From positions 1,143,446 to 1,207,445 of the forward strand of contig VXAZ01002267.1 of NCBI GenBank assembly GCA_013399875.1: a stretch of DNA of 64,000 nucleotides. Direction: 5' to 3'. The position numbers and the translations under genes are program-made. This stretch comes from Gymnorhina tibicen. Lineage: Eukaryota > Chordata > Aves > Passeriformes > Artamidae. The first letter of the stretch is position 1. Each line of letters begins with the position of its first letter. This document shows positions 11,677 through 21,238 of this stretch, in pieces. The notes under the pieces were generated by a model that was not told the origin of the DNA, did no database searches, and saw only the letters and a list, made by a program, of their open reading frames with translations.

Positions 11677-14000
11677 CATTTGTCTGAATTTTACTACTCT
11701 AAATAAAAAACCACAACTTTTCCTCATTTCCTCTTAAAAGTATTCATGGAAACATTAGATAGCTATCAGGAGCTTCCTTAAGCACAGAAATGTCATCCTC
11801 TTCCATTTGACCTGCTAAGAAATTAATCTCACATCGTTGTAAGTTTGAGAGAGTTTTTAAGAAGGTAAATGCTTTTTTTTTTTCCATTTTCCCCCCTTTT
11901 AATAGCAAATACTATCAAGAATGTTTGAAAACTTTTAGAATTCCCATCCAAGTTAATCCTTTTAAACCTAGCTATGCTTATTAGCTTTCTTTGAACAGAT
12001 AAGGCTTAAACAGATGTGTCATTCGAAGAACTGAAGTCAATTTAATAGCAAAGAAGGATACAAAATAGTGGCTACAGAAGGTGAAATGTGGCATTTGATG
12101 AAATAGTGGTGATACATTTTTAAATCTCTTCTAAAACTATATTGTTGAAATGACAGAAATTACTAGTGAGCTGTTATGGTTTTAGGAATTATAGGCATCA
12201 ACCTATTTAGTGGTGCTAAGAAGCAGCTTGAATCCCTGGCTGTCTCTCTCAAGTCATTTCTGATGGCATGGCAGCTTCTGCAGTTCAGTCTATCTGCCGA
12301 CAAGAAGTGCCTTGAATTTATCAGCCGGTGGGTTGAAATGTAAAGATAGGAAACCTCTTTATCCATCTTTAGGAGTAGAAGGAAATTCTTAAGTCTTCTG
12401 AATTAAAATGGCAATTTTAATTGAGTTCTTGCCTGTATCTCATTGTGCATCCCCCCCGGACGGTGGCAGCTGAGACACACCACATCACCTCATTTGGATT
12501 GTCCTATTGTGCCAGGGGATGTGTCTGCTGGGGCTGGGCAGGGTGGTTTAACAGGGATGTGTATAGCAAGTGTCTACAGAGTTGAAAGACATTTCATTAG
12601 ACATATCTGCAGCATACACAGACGGGAGAACTTTACAGTAAGGGCATATCGTGCTGCACCGTCAAGGAAGAGTCAAAGGAAATTTTTCCACTTTGCCATA
12701 CAAAGCTTATCTTGGAAGGTTATTTACAGTTAATATTCCAAACAGGAGCTTCTGAGTTTCAGAGTCATCTCTGAAAGCATGCTCTGGGAATTTAAAGCAG
12801 AGGCAGTTTCGGAAACAGGAGGTGCAGAAAGATCTGGAGCGGGGAGCTCCTGGCTGAACAGCTTTTATTTTCTGCCTCCATTTTATCAGACATTTGGGGC
12901 CTGACTCCCTAAGACAGCAGCCCACTCACCCTGGAAGGAATCTCAGTGGGTGCAAGGATGTGTCTCCATTTTGGAGTCCCTCAGCAGTGCTCCAGTAGGG
13001 TACAGGAACCTTGCTCTAAACATGAATCAAGTTCTTTGGTAGCAATCCCTGCAATTATAAACCATCATGAAATGCCTTAACATCTCTTTCCCTTCTGCTG
13101 TTGCTGTATTCAAAAAACCAAGTTCTGTAAGTATTTTTCCAGTATTGTTGTATCTGAGGAAAATGAATCCAAACCTAAATTTCAAGGAGTCCCTCTTTGC
13201 AAATCATCCCAGAGGCAACCAGAGGGTTGGGGAAGGGTTAACACCTGTGTCCAGGCTGGACACTGTCCTGTGAGGATCAGCCCAACAGATGAGGTAATAA
13301 GTTTTTGCTGAGGCAGAGGAAAGGGATGGCTTAATGAGAGATGAACTGGAGCTGGAGCCAAATTTAAATTAATTAACTTCAGCTAGACTGAAATTCTATT
13401 GTGAAAAGTCAATGACTGGGGTTAGTGAGCAAACTTGGAAACACCAGGCTGGGAAGGGAGTAAAATAATGAGTGTGGATCTCACAGAGACACTGATAACA
13501 AAGCCTTCAATGGTTTACAGCCACTGGTGCACTGTGACTTGCCAGAGCTGTCTCTGGGCCTATCTCTGAGTGACCAGTGTTGCTAAGCCCTGAGTGGTAA
13601 CTACACACTTGCCTTTGCAAATTCAGCCTCAGAACTGGACAGATCAGAAGCCTCAGAGCCTTGTTTTATAGAAATTCCCACCTCCTGGAATAAATTTATT
13701 ATAAGGCCACTGCGGCTGCTTTACAGCATTTTTATTCTTTCTTTTTTCTGTATTTCAGGGAGCTTCCCTTTCAAGGAAGAGGGGGTAGGGGAGTAAAACC
13801 TAAATATATACAAAATGCTTCAGACATAAGCACAATTCATTTATTTTGAAATTTAATTTTTTTTAAGCCAACCTCCTGATTTTGAGTGCATGAAATTCAC
13901 AACACTGTCGTGTGACAAAAGCTAACTTGAATAAGCAAGCTCTCCATGACTGAATCTTTTAATGTTAATGCCTTTGTTCATTTTCAGTAAAGAAAATCCT

Positions 14001-14040
14001 GGCCCAGATCCTCAGCTATTGCCAGTGGGGGAGGCACCAC
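14001..14040. repeat. Possible remnant of ancient palindromic amniote repeat
   Basis: GGCCCAGATCCTCAGCTATT followed by GCCAGTGGGGGAGG resembles one end of an old, self-complementary repeat family in turtles, crocodilians and birds whose copies begin GGCCCAGATCCTCAGCTGG. The match is short and recalled from memory, so the family is not named. Confidence 0.4.
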
Positions 14041-14243
14041 CAAAAAGAATCTTCTTAGAAGTCCGTCATACTATTCCACAGTCTTGCTCTGTGACACAGG
14101 TTTTTTAATTTTACCTCTTTTAAAACAATTAAATGTGCAGGTAAAATTCAATTCTCAAATTTAATTCATCAAAAAGTCACATCTTGTTGCATGTTTTGGG
14201 CCTCATGGGTAGCCAATGGAGAGATCACCATTCCTTCAAATAC

Positions 14244-14322
14244 CTCTGTGGTCCTTGGAGATGCCACCTTCTCAAGAATTTTTGCAGAGGCAGCCTGAAG
14301 GATGGAGTTTGAAAGATTTGGC
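14244..14322 (-). CDS. Candidate coding exon with strong 3' splice site, unidentified
   Basis: On the minus strand a pyrimidine-rich run (ATTTTTCCACTTTTTCCATT then CAG) ends at 14323 and is a convincing 3' splice acceptor. The 79 nt that follow are open in one frame, giving a peptide starting PNLSNSILQAASAKILEKVA and ending PRTTE. They stop at CACAGAG/GTATTT, an acceptable donor. The frame also stays open past the donor to a stop at 14169, so a terminal exon is another reading. No domain or family is recognised. A strong acceptor alone can occur by chance, and the peptide is short. Confidence 0.25.
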
Positions 14323-14366
14323 CTGAATGGAAAAAGTGGAAAAATTCGTAAGAGAAGTGTAGACAA

Positions 14367-15464
14367 GAAAGAAAACTACAAATTTGGGATAGTCTCCCGT
14401 CTTTGATTCTGATTCAACAAAGTAATCTAAATTCAATAAAGGAGATGTTGAGTGTGTGCATTTGTGCTTTGCTGATCAGTACTAAGACAGAGGTATGGAT
14501 GCCAACTGTTTAGCTGAGCCAGGCTTCATCATTTTTGTTGCTATTTTACCATGAACATCAGTTTTGAGGTTTGTTAATTGTATAAGCAGAAAAAATCACT
14601 TGGGCAGCAAGGACTGACAGCGGCAGCTCAAAGGTGCTGTGACACAGACTCAGTGATGTAGAATAGAACCACCCCCCCACATTGTGCTCCTGCTCTCTTC
14701 TTTATCAGACTAAACACACCACATGTGTCTCTTTAGCCACTTAGAAAAAGATGTTAGGAAATGGCTGTAGTCACAAACGGAGTTTTAAATGGTTTTAACG
14801 TAATATGGCAATCTGTTCACAAATCCTGATGTGTTTACAAAACATATCCTTGCTGCCTAATACATTTATTTTAACACTTTATTCAGGCTTAAATGCCATT
14901 TTCACATGCTGGGTTTGTTTGGATTTTGCATAAGGTTGTACCACTTATTCAGGAATGTTGGACAATAATGCAGCATTGGGAAAGAGTTCAACTTTTGTTT
15001 GGGTTGAATCACATTCAACTTCTGTTATTCACCATTAAGGGCCTGACTCATCAAATAACAGTTAGAACTGTTTAGTTTCTGTTCTCAGCCAGAACAGGTG
15101 ACCTTCTCATTGGCATGACCACAGGCAACAGAAGCTGTCTGTCTCACCTGGACAGAGCAGAACAGAGGTTAAGTGATTTCCAACATAATCAGGTATTTTT
15201 CCATAGTGGAGTTTCACTCAGTTAGGACCAAATATCCACAGATTTCCAGATCAACATGCAGGTTTGAAACACAGCTGGATTCCTCCCCAGTTCTGTACCT
15301 CTTTTAGGTAGGTACACAGTTCCATTTTTATCCCTGTTTTCAGTAGGTGAGGGAATTCTGTTTCACCTAGGGGAACAGTTACTTGGCACTGGTTGTGTTC
15401 ATCCTTTCCCAGGATGTTTTCAGCACGTTTCATACCTGTGCTTCACACTGTGTACCTTGCAAAT
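14367..15464. other. Intergenic or intronic DNA with possible MIR-like scrap
   Basis: No gene recognised. CAGAGGTTAAGTGATTTCCA at about 15162-15181 resembles the MIR/CORE-SINE phrase for a run of GAGGTTAAGTGACTTGCC. It is short and unconfirmed. The 60-codon minus-strand frame at 15251-15433 has no splice support. Confidence 0.5.
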
Positions 15465-15982
15465 GCTCCAGACACTGAATGTCTAGTTCTGGGCCCCTCA
15501 CTTCAAGACAGACATTGAGGTGCTGGAGCGTGTCCAGAGAAGGGCAGTGAAGCTGGGGAAGGATCTGGAGAATTAGTCCTGTGAGGAGAGGCTGAGGGAG
15601 CTGGGGTTGTTTAGGCTGGAGAAAAGGAGGCTCAGGGAAGACCTTATTGCTCTCTAAAATTCCTTGAAAGAAGATTGCAGCAGGGTGGGGGTCAGTCTCC
15701 TCTTCCAAGGAACAAGTTACATGATGAGAAGAAATGTGCTGAAGCTGCACCAGGACAGGTTCAGGTTGGACATCAGTAAGAATTTCTTCACTGAAAGGGT
15801 GGTGAAACATTGGAGAAGGCTGCCCAGGGAGGTGGTGCAGTCACCATCCCTAGAGGTGTTTGAGAAACAGATGGACATGGCAATTGCTGTTATGGTTTAG
15901 CTGACAAGGTGGTGTTCAGTCAAAGACTGGACTTGAACACCTTGGTGGTCTTTTCCAACCTCCTTTATTCTATGATTCTCTA
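15465..15982 (+). mobile_element. CR1 LINE 3' fragment, about 520 bp, plus strand
   Basis: Characteristic CR1 blocks occur in order: GTCTAGTTCTGGGCCCCTCA, GAGGTGCTGGAGCGTGTCCA, GAGAGGCTGAGGGAGCTGGG, GGCTGGAGAAAAGGAGGCTC, CACCAGGACAGGTTCAGGTT, AGGCTGCCCAGGGAGGTGGT, and the terminal TTCCAACCTCCTTTATTCTA then TGATTCTC. It is one of the best-preserved CR1 pieces here, 5'-truncated with its 3' end intact. The 126-codon minus-strand and 78-codon plus-strand frames in it are by-products of the element. Confidence 0.96.
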
Positions 15983-18353
15983 CCATAAGGTACCAGATGA
16001 CATCTCTTCAGCCACAAACATGATCATTCTTTCATGATGTACAAGATATAGTAACAAATCAGTACGAGAATTTCTTCCTTCTCAAGGTGTTCAAGGGTCA
16101 GCATACCAAGAGGATACCAAAACTGTGGAACGAAGATCATGTGAATATTTTATTTCTTTGATATAATGAACTTCTAGTAAAAGGTTAAGCTACCTTGTGC
16201 TGGACAATGACCACCAATCACATGTCTGTCTCTCATGGGCTTTTTTGAAAGATATTTTTATTATCCTTTCCTCATATAATGAATTTCTTGTCTGTCCACT
16301 CTACTAAGCAGAATGGACATGTAATAATTTATTTATTTACTTTCACAAGAAAGTCTGCCAATAGATCAGCTTTTAAAAGGAGAAATTATAAGTGGCATTA
16401 GTTAGAAGACAAGACTTTCCAGTCCATACCACTTTCTAGACCATTGGTAATTTGTATTATAGTTGATATGGTCTATATCAAATTAAAAGATTATATATCT
16501 GTTGTTGCGGATCATTTAAATTATGTATTTTTACTGCTGGTGAGGAGTTAGCTTTGATGCTATTCACTAGTGGGGATTTAACCTTCCTTTTTCATGTTTT
16601 CCTACCAGTTATTATCATACACTCCAAACTTACAGCCTATATAAAGAACTCAATAATTATAGGACATGACTTTTGGTTTGGTTTTGGGGTTTTTTGGCAT
16701 TTAAGCTAAGGGAGTTTCAAAGGAATTTCATGGTAGTTTTAGTTTTCTCCAGATTTCACCTAACCCAAGTCAGCCTGCCCATCATTGATGTTAACATGGA
16801 TTCAGTCAAACAAGGCAGCAGCAGACCACACCACATATGCCACAGTGTATTATTCTTTCTAATCAAAAGGTTTGCTTTGGTTTTCAAAGTGTGGGAAACC
16901 TGACACAAGATGCCTGTCACAGATAGGGAAGGATCCTCCGCTCTTCAGCACAGGGTAATAATAACAACAACAATAACTTTGATTTTGTTTCAAGACTTCT
17001 CACTTGGGATCCTGCAGAGGTTCTAATATCCCGCCATGCCAGCATATTATTTTTGGATTGAATGACTGGATGAGCTTGATTTACATCTTATCTCGCTCCA
17101 TAGCCCATAATGTGTTTTTAAATCATGTCTAAACAATTTACTACAAAAGCAAAATTGGAGGCAGGCGGTGGGAAGTATCTTGGATAAGTCAAGCATCAAA
17201 GAGAGAAACCTCAGAGGACGAAGAGGGGTTTATTTGCAGCTGGCTGAGTCATGTTTCATGTGGGGTATGGTCCCTTGCTAATAATAAGCAAACTGCTAAA
17301 ATACTATTCCACACTTTATTAACTTGTTCAGTGAGTTAGGATGTCCTGTGCAGACATGTTCACTGGTAACTTCTTTTCTCTAAGAACTTTTCCCCTGATA
17401 GCCTTTCAGATAACATTAGAAAACAGCTTTTTTTTCTACATTTTCCCTGTCTTATGTCACACTGCCAAGCCTCTGAAGAGGCTTCAGTTGTGCTGTGCTG
17501 CAGCCTGCATGGGCTGTACACTTTGAATCTACAGCAAAGTCTTCAAAGGAAAGTGACATCAACATCAAGTGAACGGCTGCCATTCAAAAAAATAACATTG
17601 ATGGGGTTTTTAAAGATTGATGGTTACCACTGTTTCTGTATCAAAAGTGGGCATTTGGGGGGGGAAAAAGCTTTTCGGCAAAGATTTTTTTTCTTTGGAA
17701 AATTTAGCTTTTCTTGGTTTTTCTTACAGGATGATTTTGTTTTGATGAGGATATTATTGTTATCATTATTATTTCACTTTTAATATGTTATTTCTCTTCT
17801 TTTTTTTTTTTTTTTTTTTTTTTTATCAAAGAGGACAGAAAAGGAGAACAGTGTTAGAGAATATTGACATAGCCTAAATCAGTTTTGAGACCTAGTTTTC
17901 AGGAACAATAATTCAATTTTTGAGATAGTTCTCACCAAACTCTCAAATATGTGGGCAACACGGAATTATTAGTTGCATTTGGGAAAAACTGATCAATCCT
18001 TTAGCTGGTCAGGCAAACACCAGGATAGGGGACAATGGCTGACTAGAGCTGTATGGGGCATCTCTTGCCACAGCTGAGTCCCACAACACATGTTTTGTGT
18101 AGCACTCTAGAAACAACTCTCTTTGTTATGTAGTGCTTGTGTTGAACAGTGGCAGATTTAAAACAACAATATTATGACTCTTCAGAGATCACAATCAGTG
18201 TTTTAAACACACGGGCTCTGAGACTGTGCTTTATCTTAACATAGGTCATGGTCATCCTGAATACAATTTAAAATTTCACAGTATAAAAATGCAAGACCTG
18301 TAGAAGGACAGAAGAAAAACAGAATGAGAAAGAAAATAGAAATTTAATTTGTG
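15983..18353. other. Intergenic or intronic DNA, no gene seen
   Basis: AT-rich DNA with an AAC/AAT-rich microsatellite near 16958-16980 and a 25-T homopolymer at 17800-17824. The 109-codon plus-strand frame at 17454-17783 is phenylalanine-rich because it runs through T-rich DNA. Confidence 0.6.
17800..17824. repeat. Poly(T) tract, 25 T
   Basis: An uninterrupted run of T preceded by TTTCTCTTC. It could be the antisense of a retroposon poly(A) tail, but no element body is visible on its left. CR1 elements do not end in poly(A), so a simple homopolymer is the plainest reading. Confidence 0.95.
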
Positions 18354-18659
18354 TTAAAATTGAGAGATACTCCTGATGCTGTCAGCTTTACTCTTAATAT
18401 AACCAGTAGTCCTGTATTTGGGGCACTGTGGTTGGGATAGAGGAGGTGAAAGCTCCTGTACTGAATCAGGCAGAAAAATGATTTGTCCCTTGGTCTTCCC
18501 CATCAAATCCAGTTTTCTTACCCTGGGATCCTGGTGAATGATCCTGGAAGGATGACCCCCACTTTGATGAACAATCCCATCCTTGTTGAAGAAAACCTTT
18601 CCTCTGTGGTCCATGTTTGTAGGCTGTGGTGTTTTCAGATACCAAATACACAATGTTTT
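18354..18659 (-). CDS. Candidate exon(s), unidentified open frame of 102 codons
   Basis: On the minus strand a good acceptor (GGGGTTTTTTTCACAG) ends at 18660. The frame then stays open for 101 codons plus stop. The peptide begins KTLCIWYLKTPQPTNMDHRG and includes NKDGIVHQSGGHPSRIIHQD. A donor-like CCCAGG/GTAAGA lies at 18522/18521, which would define a 138-nt (46-codon) exon with both ends in phase 0. The alternative is a terminal exon ending at the stop. No family is recognised. The stretch up to the donor has no CpG, so there is no extra sign of constraint. It lies just downstream of another minus-strand candidate at 18864-19187 whose donor is also phase 0. Confidence 0.2.
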   Translation of the reverse strand, partial: KTLCIWYLKTPQPTNMDHRGKVFFNKDGIVHQSGGHPSRIIHQDPRVRKLDLMGKTKGQIIFLPDSVQELSPPLSQPQCPKYRTTGYIKSKADSIRSISQF

Positions 18660-18863
18660 CTGTGAAAAAAACCCCAAAACAACAGAAACATTTGAAAGCC
18701 TTTATCTGTCTTATTTAACCCCAAAAGGGAAAAAAAAGAAAAATCAACACCAACCAACCAAAACAACCTCCCCCCTTGAGCAATAAGACACTCAAGTTCT
18801 TTTAAGCAAACCTCTCGTGTTTCTTCACTGGTTTATGGGGTATCTCACACAAGAACTTCTCAC

Positions 18864-19187
18864 CCCCAGAACATATGGGGTCTCCTGAGCCAAAGTCACG
18901 CTGCGTGTCTGGAGGGGACCTGAGGAGCCATACTTGCAGTCCTCAGTTGTAGAAATGTTATCCCTTCTCCTCAGAGGGTCAGCACTAGAGGGCAATACAG
19001 CCACACACTTAGACACACACCAGTGATTTTTAGTGGACAGTGTTTGCTGACATGAAAAAAGGGAGGGTGGAGATGAGTTGTCAAAACCGTGAGTCAGAGA
19101 GTAAATTGGTCCCACCTTAACCACAGTCCTCTGCTGTGCAGCAATTCCCCTTATCAGATTGCTATCAGAAATTAACACTGGGCAAAT
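18864..19187 (-). CDS. Candidate exon, unidentified 108-codon open frame
   Basis: The minus strand has a TTTATCTTGCAG acceptor ending at 19188, followed by an open frame whose peptide starts ICPVLISDSNLIRGIAAQQR. It runs in frame to a donor-like CTGGGG/GTGAGA at 18864/18863. Splicing from there to 18659 would keep the frame. The intron would be 204 nt with a T-rich 3' end. The region is cysteine- and serine-rich with no recognisable domain. The open frame continues past the donor to a stop at 18825, so chance read-through is a real alternative. Confidence 0.17.
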
Positions 19188-20242
19188 CTGCAAGATAAAT
19201 ATCATTAGTTCCATTATTAGAGATAGATGATATAATACAGAGAAGTTTCACAGTGAGTTAGAAATTAATAACTGGAATTGCACGTATGCTATAAGCTACG
19301 AGCAAATACAGCTTTATTCTGATTAATTTAAAAAAATGGTTTCAAGACTGGCAAAAAGCATTAAAGTCCAGCTGGATTAGCACCAGCAAAAAATGTCCTC
19401 AGACAAATAAGTAAAACTGATATTATTAATTCCAATCTCTGCTCAGGGTGCCATTGTGAACTTGGCCTTGCCCTCTACTTTACTGAAACTCTATATGAAA
19501 TGAAGAGATGGCTGATACAGGACAGGCTAAAAAGTTCAGTCTGTTGGGACCAGGATTCATTTCAACCCATCAGTGTTCATTATTCCACTAAGTGGTGACA
19601 TAATTACAGAGTCAGGATCCCCAGGGACTCTGTTGGAGCTGGCTCCAATTTGCAGGCCACCCTGCAGGAGAATGTCAACCCCGCTTATGCGAAGAAGCAG
19701 GTTTGTAGGGAAACTGGGCAACTCCATGACATACTGAACATGAATTCCTTCCTGGAAATCTGTCACTCTCTCCCTGATAAGACTGATTTTGAAACTCAGA
19801 GAAGACTGAACAGAGTTGAAATAAATGCTACCAAGCCTGTGTTAATGCACAGCACTGCATTTCCCCATCTCCATCTCAGTCATGCTTATTTCATCTATCA
19901 TTATCACTCTACTTTTCATGGAAAATAAAACTACCACCTCGAAGGCTAGTGAATATCCTTTTCTACTTATTGGCATTGCAATCTTCTTGGTTTAGCAGGC
20001 ACAAATCTTGTATTTACATAGACACCAAGAATGGAAATTTTACACCATGGAAGGATCTACCCAAGTATTTTATATATGTTCATACTCATGAGTTCATTAT
20101 GGCCCAAGACCTTGTAAATATTCACTAGCAAAATGACTGGGATCGGGACCTGCAGAAATGTGGATTTCTGGTGTCTTTTCCGTGTTTACACAGTGGAACA
20201 GTGCCAGGTTTGATGCATCTTTACAACCAGGCTGGGATTGGT
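19188..20242. other. Ambiguous region with overlapping short frames on both strands
   Basis: Overlapping open frames on both strands (19557-19766 minus, 19650-19928 plus) have somewhat protein-like composition but no convincing splice boundaries. No repeat family was recognised. No gene is claimed. Confidence 0.4.
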
Positions 20243-20358
20243 ACCTGAACACGTTTAGGTTCATCAGCATATCTGACATGAAGAGGAAAAATATAAAATA
20301 ACCTGAACGTGTTTAGGTTCATCAGCATATCCTACATGAAGAGGAAAAATATAAAATA
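20243..20358. repeat. 58-bp tandem duplication, two copies
   Basis: Unit 1 (20243-20300) and unit 2 (20301-20358) are both 58 bp, begin ACCTGAAC and end ATAAAAATAAAATA-like. I count four substitutions between them, at AC/GT after ACCTGAAC and at TG/CT in the ATATC(T/C)(G/T)ACATG segment. The junction is seamless. This is a local duplication, not a known transposon. Confidence 0.93.
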
Positions 20359-20639
20359 ACCCTTCCCCTCAAACCATTTTAGCCCTTCCAATCATTTATT
20401 TTATGACACAGTATTTCTACAGCTCCCTGCTGGCTTTAAGTTGCCTGCAGCTCGATTTCAGCATAAATCTATGTCATGATTTCAAGTTAACAGCAACTCA
20501 TCAAGGTCCAAAATGCTATGGGTGGCAAGATGTAGCTCAAGAATGCACATCCTGAAACACTACAGTTTAAAGGACTCAATATTACTGAGGGAAAGCAGAG
20601 AATATATTAAGTCAGTATGGAAGAAGCTTAGAGAGCTGT

Positions 20640-20878
20640 GTCAAAACAGATTTAGGTTGGATATTAGGAAATGTTCTTCACCCAGGAGGTGATTGGGCAC
20701 TGGAACAGGCTCCCCAAGGAAGTGGTCACAGCACCAAGCCTGACAGAGTTCAAGGAGTTTTTGGACAACACTCTTGGACACACGGTGTGACTCTTGGGGG
20801 GTCCTGTGCAGGGTCAGGAGCTAGAGACGATGATCCTTGTGGGTCCCTTCCAACTCAGCAAATTCTATGATTCTATAA
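20640..20878 (+). mobile_element. CR1 LINE 3' fragment, about 240 bp
   Basis: Blocks match the CR1 3' UTR in order: GATTTAGGTTGGATATTAGG, GGTGATTGGGCACTGGAACA, GGCTCCCCAAGGAAGTGGTC, CAAGGAGTTTTTGGACAACA, GGGTCCCTTCCAACTCAGCA and the tip AATTCTATGATTCTATA. It is 5'-truncated. The GACACACGGTGTGACTCTTG block suggests a different CR1 subfamily from the 15.5-kb copy. Confidence 0.95.
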
Positions 20879-21174
20879 CATATCAAGGCAAATCATTACC
20901 TAGGATGATATGCAGTGATAATTCTCTTAAACACCCCCAGATCAGTCTGGAACCTTTGGAGCAACACACTGGCAATATGCAAATTTACATTATCAATTAG
21001 TTACTTTTAGGCAAGGCTGACTGACCATTAGCATATGCTGCCAAAGACCGTGGAGCATATTTTTTGAATGCACATTCTGAGATGTGCTTTATAAGGAGGA
21101 AGTCCTGATTTAGTCAAACAAGCTGCAACACTTCTTGCAGAGGTAGCTGAATGACATGTAAGGGCTTGCTTTGT

Positions 21175-21238
21175 ATAGAAGGTCAGACTAGCTGATCCAA
21201 TAGTCCATTCAGAGCTTAAAGTCTCTGGGAGCCTATAG
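21175..21238 (+). mobile_element. Ancient CR1-like 3' end
   Basis: GAAGGTCAGACTAGCTGATC followed by CAATAGTCCATTCAGAGCTT and AAAGTCTCTGG resembles the old CR1 3' end (GTCAGACTAGATGATC ... CTTAAAGTCTATG) found across turtles, crocodilians and birds. Divergence is higher than in the other CR1 pieces, as expected of a pre-avian insertion. Confidence 0.7.

Larger units (their letters stand above)
9191..14243. other. Intergenic or intronic DNA, no gene recognised
   Basis: AT-rich background with an (AT)n microsatellite at 11654-11676 and several chance-length ORFs. A block at about 12440-12860 holds more CpGs than its surroundings (for example CCGGACGG near 12459, and ATCGTG and ACCGTC near 12648-12661) with a 96-codon plus-strand frame. 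No splice pair supports a gene there. A possible ancient repeat end at 14001 is listed separately. Confidence 0.5.

Noticed and set aside
15430..15810. 126-codon minus-strand open frame
   Set aside because: It is antisense to a plus-strand CR1 fragment.
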